A stretch of DNA of 64,000 bases from Siphlonurus alternatus (lineage: Eukaryota; Arthropoda; Insecta; Ephemeroptera; Siphlonuridae), in assembly GCA_949825025.1 (NCBI GenBank), contig OX463780.1, positions 24,320,229-24,384,228 on the forward strand, written 5' to 3'. Shown here in pieces: positions 13,538 through 26,700 of the stretch; position 1 is the first letter of the stretch, and the number at the start of each line of letters is the position of its first letter. The notes beneath the pieces are model-generated. The model was given only the letters and a program-made list of their open reading frames with translations. It was not told the DNA's origin and searched no databases. The position numbers and the translations under genes are program-made.

Positions 13538-15760
13538 TAACAACAAGCAGAGCATCTCTGTACATTAAAGCATACACTGCATTCCTATTTCAAAGCTGCT
13601 ACACTTTTGATGAAGAGGGAATGCTCTATTTTACATGGAGCCAAAATTGTCAAAATTTAGCATGCTTCAGCAGATGACAATGGTGATGAAGTTTGAAGAA
13701 AAATGCTGCGCTGCATGCATTTGGTTTTATAAGTCCTGATGGCTTCTTTCAAGTTGATTAATATTGTAGAAAATCGCATCTCAAATGTACATATTACTTA
13801 TAGTATTTTCTTTATAATTGATGTTGCTATTTATCGTTTTACGTTTAATTTCACAATTTCAAGTGAAAAATTTTAAGTTTTGTACATAATTGATGTTTAG
13901 AATTATTTTTGACTATCACAATTAGAATAGGCAGAGAATCTCTGTACATTATACATTCTGCATTCCTATGTAAAATCTGCTACCCTTTTGATGAAGAGGG
14001 AATGCTCCATTACCCAGTGACCACATGGACGTCCCCGGGACGCCCCTGGGACATCCCTCTAAGGTCCCCGTTGGACGTCCCCAAGGACATCCCCCATGTC
14101 CATCAAAAAAGGACGTCCCTGCGGACGTCTTGTGGACATCCCTCGGGGATGTTCCCTAATTTTCACTTGCCAATTATATATTAATTCATCTTAAAATTTA
14201 TATTAAAGAAGTTTAGGGGCTTTTAGAATGAGGACTACAAGATTACCAAATAAAAAATTTGGGTGCGTCGGGAATCGAACTTGGACCTTTTGGTTGATAG
14301 ACGACGTCGTAGACAACTTGGATATTGCTCTTCGTTACTAAAGTATGGTTTATTTGGGTATATAAATTGTAAAGTTTTGGGTGTTGTATAATATTTTAAT
14401 ATTACGAGCGAAGTTGCGTTTTTTTATTTTTTTAAGCAAACTGGTACATTGGGAGATTGTTATTATTTAATACAACATTTAATATATTGAGATTTAAATT
14501 TTTTAAAAATAAATTAAAATAAAATTTTATAATTTTAATAAAAACATGTTTATACATTAATTAATTATAAATTGCAACGCTCAAATGCATCTCTAATTGT
14601 TAACAGACTTCGACATTGAAAAAAAAATATTTTTAATTTTTTAGAAATTTTTAAAGGTCCCTCCGAGGACTTTTGTGGGACGTTCAAGCGTCCCTCTAAA
14701 ATCCCCGGGGGACTTTGATGGGACCTTGTTTATTTTTCATATATATTTTTTTCTACGAGGATATTTTATTAAAAAAAATTATTTTTCAGTGCAAATTACG
14801 CACTTTAATATTAAGTAAAATTTCACGTCTTATTTTAAATATTAATATTTTCATATAATATTTTAAATAATATTAACTATATTTGTATATTTTTAAAATC
14901 AGTACATAATAATGAACAGCACATATTATGATTTTAATGAAAACATTGACTAAAGGGTCCTTTCAAAGTCCCCCGGGGATGTTCAAGGGACAGCCGTGTT
15001 GCATCCCCAGTGGATGTTCTGAGAGACTTTCATAAAAATATTAAAAAACCTAGAAAATTATTTTCGAAGTGTAGCTAAAACCTTTTTTAGAACACGAAAA
15101 ACATGTTTAAAGTTAAAGGGTTTTGAAAACTAGCACGTAAAACGTTCAGGGATGTTGGGGGATCTTGCGGGGATGTTCGCAAGGTCCCCGGGATGTCCAT
15201 GTGGTCACTGGGTATACATGGAGCCCAGATTGTCAAAATGTAGCATGCTTCAGCAGATGACAATGGTGATAAGGTTTTAAGAAAGAGACTGCGCTGCGTG
15301 CTTTTGGTTTTATAAGTCCTGATGTCTTCTTTAAAGTTGATTAATATCGTAGAGAATCGCATCTCAAATGTACATATTACTTATAGTATTTTCTTTATAA
15401 TTGATGTCGTCACTTATCGAATTAAGTTTAGTTTCATAATTTCATGTGAAAAATTTTAAGCTTTGAACATAATTGATGTTTAGAGATATTGTGACTGTTA
15501 CAAATAGAATAGGAAAAGAATTTCTGTAGAATTTAAATAATTCATTCCTATTATGTGAAAGCTACTATATTTTTGATGAAGAGGGAATGCACAATTTTAC
15601 ATGGAGCCCAAATTGTCAAAATTTAACTTGCTTCAGCACTTTCAGCAGTTGACAACGGTGATGAATTTAGAAGAAAAGACTGCGCTGCGTGCATTTGGTT
15701 TTATAAGTCCTGATGTCTTCTTTCAAGTTAATTGATATTGTAGAGAAACGCTTCTAAATG
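13538..15760. repeat. ~375-bp tandem repeat, three copies, interrupted
   Basis: Three direct copies share CATCTCTGTACATT..., GATGAAGAGGGAATGC, TTTACATGGAGCC, CTTCAGCAGATGACAA and GGTTTTATAAGTCCTGATG. Copy 1 is about 13538-13915, copy 2 about 13916-14010 plus 15215-15490, and copy 3 about 15491-15760. Copy 2 is split by the 1.2-kb element at 14013-15212. No coding potential. Confidence 0.75.
14013..15212. mobile_element. 1.2-kb TIR element inserted in the tandem repeat
   Basis: The left end CCCAGTGACCACATGGACGT and the right end (complement CCCAGTGACCACATGGACAT) are inverted repeats with one mismatch over 20 bp. TA flanks both sides (14011-14012, 15213-15214). Comparison with the intact repeat unit at 13606-13640 confirms an insertion. 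Subterminal sequence is full of GGACGTCC-like palindromes on both sides. No ORF was seen, so it is non-autonomous. A second, partial copy lies at 9430-9683. Confidence 0.75.
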
Positions 15761-15960
15761 TATACACTGTAGAATTTATTTACATTGCAAATACATACTG
15801 ATAGTTGAAGTTTTGAGAACCCAAATTTACAATGTAACTCTATTGTAAATGAATAATTTTTTAACTTTGTACTTAAATATTTTTAAAAGTAATGGAACGT
15901 AGAAAATTACTGTTAGTTCTAGCACATGATTTTTTTTATTAAAAATGAAAATAAATGATT

Positions 15961-16218
15961 CAAGTATTTTGTATTCAACCTCTGGATAGGTGATGGTACT
16001 GCCGTTTCTGAGGAACAGTAGTAAGGAGGAAGCGGGTGGTGACTACATCAGTAAACAATAGGATAAGCGTAATCTAACGTTGTGGGGAACTTCAAAACAG
16101 TTTACAATGCAGATTGTTGCGTTTGGCCACTACCTTCCGTTGGTGATTTGCCTCAGTAACTATGATGCTATTGGTATAGGGGTAACCTATCCAGAAATCA
16201 TAATTTTCAAAATCCTTG
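15961..16218. mobile_element. hAT-like MITE (CAAGGATTTTG family), older copy
   Basis: Homologous over its length to the element at 22888-23129: GGATAGGTGATGGTACTGCC near the left and TGCTATTGGTATAGGGGTAA near the right. The outer inverted ends are CAAGTATTTTG and CAAAATCCTTG. Flanks AAATGATT and AAGTGATC match at 6 of 8 positions, consistent with a decayed 8-bp duplication. Confidence 0.65.
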
Positions 16219-18189
<1,971 letters not shown>

Positions 18190-21100
18190 CGTCAAATTAC
18201 ATATAGGTTGTGTAAAATACTAATGAAACCATAAATGTTAATTTTGAACGAAATCCCTATTTGGGATTGAGGGGGAAAAATCAAACTTATGGTTTTAATA
18301 GGAAATTATGCACATTATTTTTTTTTACGGTGTAATTACTGGTTGATCTATCTAAATTTTAAATATGTTGTGTTAAATACTAATTAAACCCTATATTTTA
18401 ATTTTGAACGAAATTCCTATTTGGAATTGGCGGGAAAAAAATTTTAAACTTATGGTTTTAATAGGTAATTATGCACAATATTTTTTACGGTGTAATTACT
18501 GGTTGATCTATCTAAATTTTATATATGTTGTGTTAAATCCAAATTAAACCCTATATTTTAATTTTGAACGAAATTCCTATTTGGAATTGGCGGGAAAAAA
18601 ATTCAAATTTATGGTTTTAATAGAAAATTATGCACATTATTTTTTTTTACGGCGTAATTACTGGTTGATCTATCTAAATTTTATATATGTTGTGTAAAAT
18701 ACTATTTAAACCCTAAATTTTAATTTTGAACGAAATTCCTATTTGGAATTGGCGGGAAAAAAATTCAAACTTTTGGTTTTAATAGGAAATTATGCACATT
18801 ATTTTTTTTACGGCGTAATTACTGGTTGATCTATCTAAATTTTATATATGTTGTGTAAATACTATTTAAACCCTATATTTTAATTTTGAACGAAATTCCT
18901 ATTTGGAATTGGCGGGAAAAAAATTAAAACTTATGGTTTTAATAGGAAATTATGAACATTATTTTTTTTACGGCGTAATTACTGGTTGATCTATCTAAAT
19001 TTTATATATGTTGTGTAAAATACTAATTAAAACCTACATTTTAATTTTGAACGAAATTCCTATTTGGAATTGGCGGGAAAAAAATTCAAACTTATGGTTT
19101 TAATAGGAAATTATGCACATTATTTTTTTTTCGGCGTAATTACTGGTTGATCTATCTAAATTTTATATATGTTGTGTAAAATACTATTTAAACCCTATAT
19201 TTTAATTTTGAACGAAATTCCTATTTGTAATTGGCGGGAAAAAAATTCAAACTTTTGGTTTTAATAGGAAATTATGCACATTATTTTTTTACGGTGTAAT
19301 TACTGGCTGCTCTATCTAAATTTTATATATGTTGTGTAAAATACTAATTTAACCCTATATTTTAATTTTGAACGTAATTCCTATTTGGAATTGGCGGGAA
19401 AAAATTCAAACTTTTGGTTTTAATAGGAAATTATGCACATTATTTTTTTTACGGCGTAATTACTGGTTGATCTATCTAAATTTTATATATGTTGTGTAAA
19501 TACTATTTAAACCCTATATTTTAATTTTGAACGAAATTCCTATTTGGAATTGGCGGGAAAAAAATTAAAACTTATGGTTTTAATAGGAAATTATGCACAT
19601 TATTTTTTTTACGGCGTAATTACTGGTTGATCTATCTAAATTTTATATATGTTGTGTAAAATACTAATTAAAACCTACATTTTAATTTTGAACGAAATTC
19701 CTATTTGGAATTGGCGGGAAAAAAATTCAAACTTATGGCTTTAATAGAAAATTATGCACATTATTTTTTTTTACGGCGTAATTACTGTTTGATCTATCTA
19801 AATTTTATATATGTTGTGTAAAATACTAATTAAACCCTACATTTTAATTTTGAACGAAATTCCTATTTGGAATTGGCGGGAAAAAATTCAAACTTCTGGT
19901 TTTAATAGGAAATTATGCACATTTTTTTTTTTACGGCGTAATTACTGGTTGTTCTATCTAAATTTTATATATGTTGTGTAAAATACTAATTAAACCCTAC
20001 ATTTTAATTTTGAACGAAATTCATATTTGGAATTGGCGGGAAAAAATTGAAACTTATTTTATGGTTTTAATAGAAAATTATGCACGTTATTTTTTTTTAC
20101 GGCGTAATTACTGGTTGATCTATCTAAATTTTATATATGTTGTGTAAAATACTATTTAAACCCTATATTTTAATTTTGAACGAAATTCCTATTTGGAATT
20201 GGCGGGAAAAAATTCAAACGTATGGTTTTAATAGGAAATTATGCACATTATTTTTTTTTACGGCGTAATTACTGTTTGATCTATCTAAATTTTATATATG
20301 TTGTGTAAAATACTAATTAAACCCTACATTTTAATTTTGAACGAAATTCCTATTTGGAATTGGCGGGAAAAAAATTCAAACTTATGGTTTTAATAGGAAA
20401 TTAGGCACATTTTTTTTTTTACGGCGTAATTACTGGTTGTTCTATCTAAATTTTATATATGTTGTGTAAAATACTAATTAAACCCTACATTTTAATTTTG
20501 AACGAAATTCATATTTGGAATTGGCGCGAAAAAAATTAAAACTTATGGTTTTAATAGGAAATTATGCACATTTTTTTTTTTACGGCGTAATTACTGGTTG
20601 ATCTATCTAAATTTTATATATGTTGTGTAAAATACTAATTAAAACCTACATTTTAATTTTGAACGAAATTCCTATTTGGAATTGGCGGGAAAAAAATTCA
20701 AACTTATGGTTTTAATAGGAAATTATGCACATTATTTTTTTTTCGGCGTAATTACTGGTTGATCTATCTAAATTTTATATATGTTGTGTAAAATACTAAT
20801 TAAACCCTACATTTTAATTTTGAACGAAATTCCTATTTGGAATTGGCGGGAAAAAAATTCAAACTTATGGTTTTAATAGAAAATTATGCACGTTATTTTT
20901 TTTTTACGGCGTAATTACTGGTTGATCTATCTAAATTTTATATATGTTGTGTAAAATACTATTTAAACCCTACATTTTAATTTTGAACGAAATTCCTATT
21001 TGGAATTGGCGGGAAAAAATTCAAACTTATGGTTTTAATAGGAAATTATGCACATTATTTTTTTTTACTGCGTAATTACTGGTTGATCTATCTAAATTTT

Positions 21101-21835
21101 ATATATGTTGTGTAAAATACTAATTAAACCCTACATTTTAATTTTGAACGAAATTCCTATTTGGAATTGGCGGGAAAAAAATTCAAACTTATGGTTTTAA
21201 TAGGAAATTATGCACATTATTTTTTTTACGGCGTAATTACTGGTTGATCTATCTAAATTTTATATATGTTGTGTAAAATACTATTTAAACCCTATATTTT
21301 AATTTTGAACGAAATTCCTATTTGGAATTGGCGGGAAAAAATTCAAACTTATGGTTTTAATAGAAAATTATGCACGTTATTTTTTTTTACGGCGTAATTA
21401 CTGGTTGATCTATCTAAATTTTATATATGTTGTGTAAAATACAAATTAAACCCTACATTTTAATTTTGAACGAGATTCCTATTTGGAATTGGTGGGAAAA
21501 AAAATATCAAACTTTGGTTCTGCATACAAAAGGAATCAAAGAATTTTTTTACGGTGTAATTACTGCATGGTTGATCAATCTAAATTTGATATATGTTGTG
21601 TAAAATTCTAATTATACCCTATATTTAAATATTGAACGAAATTCCAATTTGGAATTGGCGGTAAAAAAAATCAAACTTATATATGGTTTTAATAGGAGGA
21701 TGCACATTATTTTTTTTACGGTGTAATTACTGTGGTTGATCAATCTAAATTTGATATATGGTGTTGTAATAATTATGTCAATGAAAACTAGCTATATATT
21801 ATATATTTATAAAAAAAATTCGTATTTGGGATCAG
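18190..21835 (+). repeat. ~161-bp satellite array, about 22 monomers
   Basis: The marker CG(G)CGTAATTACTGG recurs every 160-162 bases (18331, 18491, 18653, 18814, 18974, 19135 ... 21724). Each monomer carries CTATCTAAATTTTATATATG, TTTTGAACGAAATTCC, TATTTGGAATTGGCGGGA and a T-run. Inner monomers are very similar. The first and the last two or three are clearly diverged, as expected at array edges. Shared variants recur at spacings of about 3, 4 and 5 monomers, hinting at higher-order structure. Each monomer has a small dyad AATTCC-TATTT-GGAATT. Non-coding. Confidence 0.95.
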
Positions 21836-22258
21836 CGCTGGGCGCGGGACAAAAATTTATATATTTAATCTCATTATAAAATGTTTCTAATTTTTATATT
21901 TATTCTTTCTATCATTTTTAAAGTTACTTTCCTGCATTTCACTAGTGTGGATGATGATAACTTCTGGTTTGTCCCTAAATTTAGTGATATTTTTTAATGT
22001 TGCTTTCCTGCATTTCACTAGTGTGGATGAGGATGTGGATGTGGATATCTTCAGTCCGGTAATATATTGTTGTTGGAAACTCTGCAATGGTTGATGAGTG
22101 TAAAACAAAGATATGCATTAAAAGTACTGTTATTTTTTTATGATATTATTCATGATAAATTTCCTAAGCATTTTAAAAGTGAAATTGTTAAAAATAGTGA
22201 GATGCATACTTATAATACAAAGAGGATGTAACAATTTTTTCAGAAAATGTGTCAATAA

Positions 22259-22620
22259 ACAAAGATCAGATATGGATCAATTTATAACTGTGGGAAAAAA
22301 TTGTTCAATGAACTACCAGATAATATAAAAATATGTCATACTAAAAAAATGTTTAAAAGGCTATGTATTATATATGTGAAGGAAAGATTTCCCTATATAG
22401 CAGTTAATTATATATTCATTGTGTAAGTAATTATTTGTAAAACTATCTTATATGTTAATTGGTATTTTGCTATTTCTGTTTTAATATATTGGTTCGTTCT
22501 GTATATAGGCATAAAAAATTATGAAACAAATTTTTATGTGATATTGTAAAATCAATTAATTAATATGTAACCATGAACTATTATGAATTTAAATAGCGAA
22601 AGCTAAAATAAAGATTATTT
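22259..22620 (+). pseudogene. 3' remnant of a non-LTR retrotransposon
   Basis: One frame from about 22259 to a TAA at 22424 encodes GKKLFNELPDNIKICHTKK followed by a Lys/Phe-rich tail. This is the typical C-terminus of CR1/jockey-like RT polyproteins ('G..LFNELP..IK'). Upstream the frame is broken by stops. The 3' end is AATAAAGATTATTTCATTTC, a short-repeat tail. It is decayed, and the clade is uncertain. Confidence 0.5.
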
Positions 22621-22684
22621 CATTTCATTTGGAGTTAATATTAACTTGAAATAGGAATTCTAGTACGCTATAATGCTCCAGTCC

Positions 22685-22721
22685 CAAGGATTTTCTATAC
22701 TATAATTATACAAGATCCTTG
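22685..22721. mobile_element. 37-bp palindromic remnant of the CAAGGATTTTG MITE family
   Basis: CAAGGATTTTCTATAC...ends in GATCCTTG, a near-perfect palindrome matching the termini of the MITE at 22888-23129. Flanks TCCAGTCC / TCCAGTGG agree at 6 of 8 positions, consistent with an 8-bp target duplication. It looks like an extreme internal deletion. Confidence 0.5.
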
Positions 22722-22887
22722 TCCAGTGGACAGTCATGCAGGGCAGACTGCCCTGGTCCCCTGGTCCAGTCCAAAACAGAGAGAAAAAAGCAGTTTTATA
22801 ATTTTTGTTCCTTTGTCCTCGTTCCTCGTTGAAGATTTATTACGTTGGCCCTACTGCTATGTAAACGTCACATCATTGACATCAGTC

Positions 22888-23129
22888 CAAGGATTTTGTA
22901 TGTATGGATAGGTGATGGTACTGCCGTCGGTGAGGCACAGTCGTGAGGAGGAAGTGGGTGGCGGTTACAACAGTAACCAATGGGATGTCTGCCATCTTAC
23001 GTTGGGGAACTTCCATACATTTACAATGCAGATGGTTGCGCTCGGTCGCCATCTTACGTTGGAGATTTGCCTTAGTAGCTCTAATGCTATTGGTATAGAG
23101 ATAACCTATCCATACATACAAAATCCTTG
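22888..23129. mobile_element. hAT-like MITE, 242 bp, perfect 8-bp target duplication
   Basis: The left end CAAGGATTTTGTATGTATGG ATAGG is perfectly inverted at the right end (CCTATCCATACATACAAAAT...). CATCAGTC flanks both sides directly (22880-22887 and 23130-23137). It contains no transposase. The homologous older copy is at 15961-16218. Open frames across it on both strands are artefacts. Confidence 0.85.
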
Positions 23130-23333
23130 CATCAGTCACATCAGCAGATGATGCAGATCAGCTGATGAATTTCAACATAAAACTACGAGAGGAGACAATT
23201 TCACTATCAGCTTAAAAATTTAACCTTTTCTTGATGAAGAAATGTAAGTGTAATCTCATGTGAATAAATACTAAAATATGTAATACTTATTGAATTGGTT
23301 TTGTTAGATATATAATGCCTAAAACTATTAATA

Positions 23334-23773
23334 ATGATATATCTTCGTGGCTGCCCAAGGGCCTTATCTTCAGCTCTTGTGGCTCTGTCTTTGGTGGCAT
23401 TATTTTTTCTTGTGCACCAGAGCAAACAATTCTATGAAGAACATCAAAAGTATCTACGATTGGAAAGCTACAAAAGATATGTGAGTATCATAATTGAATG
23501 AGTCCACAGTTCTGTTCACTAAAACATACTGTTGTATTATAGAGCCCACATTAGTATACTGTAGCTGCATTTTATAGTTGTATCATGAGCTGCATTGTTG
23601 TTGGATATATACAGTAGTTTTTCAACAATTTTGTATTTTAGATGGAGGAGGTTGCAGCGTCTATGAGTCGTGCAGAAAAAGAAGCTGGTCTTGGTATTGC
23701 TCAACTTGAAGGATTGAACCAGGCTCTTCAAATTTCCATCTATAACACGTCCTCCACTCGAGCATACAGGTGA
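23334..23773 (+). CDS. Small putative single-pass membrane protein, two exons
   Basis: Exon 23334-23480 (ATG, 49 codons) ends at a good donor (gatat|gtgagt). Exon 23642-23770 follows tttta|g and reads to TGA at 23771. The joined product is 92 residues: a short basic N-terminus (MIYLRGCPRA), a hydrophobic segment at residues ~11-29 (LSSALVALSLVALFFLVHQ), then a charged, helix-prone region rich in Lys, Glu and Tyr. The layout suits a type II anchor plus stem, so this could be the N-terminus of a larger protein if the ACAG|GTGACC at 23765-23774 is a donor. No further exon was found to 28595. The family is not recognised. It may be chance; support is the in-phase splice and non-random amino acid use. 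Confidence 0.35.
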
Positions 23774-26700
23774 CCGACGTATGACAAACTTGATTCAGTA
23801 TTAACATTGATTTTAGACATGCCTACTTTTCGAACACTAAAGTCTATATTTAGTTTTCACATTATAATCACAAGAAAATTATCAATCCTTTAGTTGTGGC
23901 CTTAATATTGACATTACAGAACTTAAAAAACTATTTTCACCTTAAAAAACAACAATATGTACTATACTGTATGGAGTTGCTGCAGTATTGAGTTTGTTGT
24001 TGCTTTGATAAAATCTTATGCATAATATATTACAATCCTATTAAGCAACATAGTTATCACTTTTATTCTGATAAATATATAGGTACATTTTTTAACTTAA
24101 TTACCATTTCATACTGTAGTAAAATGAAAAAAATATATCTATGTATATGCAAAGATATACACCACAATACTATTTTGCCAGTAAGAAATTATTAGTTTGC
24201 TAATTTGAAAAAAAAAAATGTCATTTAAAATTTCAATTTATTTTCATATTTTGTAAAAGCTATAGAGAGAGAGTGAAGTACTCTTAAATTAAGAAGGAAC
24301 ATAACATTGATTTTAATACCCATATGACCATATATTACTGGGAGGACAGTCTAGGACATTGAATTGAGAAACCTCGATATCAACAATTTTCGTCAACCTT
24401 CGAGGAAAGTCCACCAAATATGCTGCACAACAGGCCGGTCTGTGCGGGGATGTTAAAGATCAGCTTAGCGCTGGCGGCTAAAGCGGCACCTTTGATATTT
24501 AGGCTAGCCAATCAAATGTGCATATCAACATCAGCGTTGTGACGTACCAGAGATTCAACATGGCGTAAAGTTGGCAGTAAAAACGGACGGTTTAAAAGTT
24601 AGGCCATCCTCCAGTATATAATTGTTACATTTGACCTAGAACCCTCTCAATAATTTTTTGTCATAGACTGCCAATTCTGAATACAGTGATATAATTAATA
24701 ACAATAAGATTTTCTACTTTGTAGCCCAATATTCCTATTTCATGGGCACCTTTTGAAATTTTTATAGACATGATATATATTACTACATAGATTCATAATG
24801 TGATATAATTTGCATGCTAATCTTTGATACTGTTGACTTCTCTTTACTGTACTCCTTTATCCTCTACTCTTCTCTCTCATGGTCTGTACTTAATAATGTG
24901 TACATTACACATATGTAATATTTATACAAATATTTGATGATAAATAAATTAACATTTGAATACTCATTTTCTCAGCTAGATTGCACCAAAAACTTGACTC
25001 TACTGTTTATCCCTATAATAGTAATTGCTCCACAAAAAAATAATACAGTAATTGCTGCAGTGACTTTGTAATGAGGATGAAATTAATTAATGCTCCAGCA
25101 TCATATATACTGTATATATATGTATCTTCATTAATAATTCTGTAACATTTAAATACATGCTCAAGATTTTGGTATTATAGGTAATCATTTTTCCATTCTT
25201 AATAAATAATTCCATGTACTATACATTTTACATTGATATGGTCATATATTTCAAATCTTTAAATTAGAATTAAAATTTCTTAATTTATAATCCTTACGTA
25301 AACATTAAATACTATACAGACAGAGGCATGCATAAACTGTTCACCTTCAAGCTTCCATTTTTACATAAAAAGACTGAATTTGCGATTTTAGTGGTATATT
25401 TATGCTTAGTAACTTGTTCCAATGTTGTCACATTAAAACTCTTATCTGCATTTTTTCTTCCTCTTTTTAGAGTTAAGGTTTATAGGAATAAGATGAAAAA
25501 AATGCAGATAGTTGTTTCAGCATGGCATCACTATCCATTTGATTGTATTTGAAATGTTAACGGATTGAAATTACAGCCAATAGTTGAAAAATGTGCATAA
25601 ATATATTTTAAACTAGACCTGTTTGAAACTTACAATTAGTTAGTTATTCTGAATCAAGTTTGCCTGTATAATTATTTTGAATGAGTGGCAATATTATGAG
25701 AAATATTTATTAATTGTACAGAAAAATAGCATATTTATTAAGTGTTATATTTTAAAGTACTTATAATATTGTGCAAATATATAAAAATATTCATGTAGCA
25801 AGATAGTAAATTAATGTGTTTAATAATAGAAAAAAAAAGAGGAAAGAAAAAAAAAAAAAGTTTTTACTTCAAAGAACAGATCACATATATTTCACTCCTG
25901 TAAATTTATTAGTTGAAATACATTCTAAAGCAACAATTTGCTGAAAAATAAATTCATCCTACAAGTATTTTGTCTTATTGCTCATTTTTAATAATTTTGC
26001 AATGTTTAACATTAACACAACATTACAACATTTATATATAATTATCAAGTGTATTTTTATTGATTGTTTCCATTGATTATCTTGATTAGCTTACATAGCG
26101 CAATATATTAGTTGGCATAGCATTCCACCATGATCAGCAAATATCAGGTTTGGATTCAGATTTTACATTGTTCGGGGGAAGAAGAAGATAGAGAGCATTT
26201 TTTTTTTTTAATTTTTACTGCATGATTCAACAAAAATCAATACAAGTTATCCATACAAGATTTCCCTTTCTTTAAATTCAAGCCTGATATTGTAATATTG
26301 GTCCTGTTTTTGGCTGTGTAGAGTAAACTATTTTTGTAAGATTTAGTACAGTATATAATATAATCTATGTTTACTGTTGTAAAAATGTATTCCATTACAT
26401 AGCTACTGTTCCTTTAATCACACTCTGAAATACGTTATTTGCAGATTCAAATGCTACATAATTTTGCCCCACTTTAATAAAATCGTAAAGATTAAATTAA
26501 ATTTTAACTACCAATGGGTGGAGTTAAAATTGTATTTCTTCCAATTTATTTCCACTTAATTCTATTTATTAGAATTTTTCTTGTTCAAGTCTTTCTATTT
26601 ATACTGTAATTTAAATGAAATTGTAATTTTTAATTTAATTGCTCTGATGTTTAAATAGAGTACTTTGGCATCTGCCTGTACTTAAAACTGATAATAAAAA

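Noticed and set aside
10803..13540. Several open frames of 60-95 codons in the fold-back element, including two that translate alike from opposite strands
   Set aside because: They are mirror images caused by the inverted repeat and run through (TA)n and minisatellite DNA.
18240..18280. CENP-B-box-like word in the satellite (TTGGAATTGGCGGGA)
   Set aside because: It lacks the required TTCG....A..CGGG spacing, so it is not a CENP-B box.
18190..21835. CRISPR-like array
   Set aside because: Monomers are contiguous with no unique spacers, and the genome is eukaryotic; it is a satellite.
22726..23151. Open frames on both strands around 22.9-23.1 kb
   Set aside because: They lie across the hAT-like MITE and its palindromic ends.
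24380..24610. Possible exon or promoter in a less AT-rich island
   Set aside because: No open frame with splice sites and no repeat partner in the window.
25328..25552. 74-codon frame with hydrophobic residues
   Set aside because: Composition fits AT-rich random sequence; no splice or domain support.
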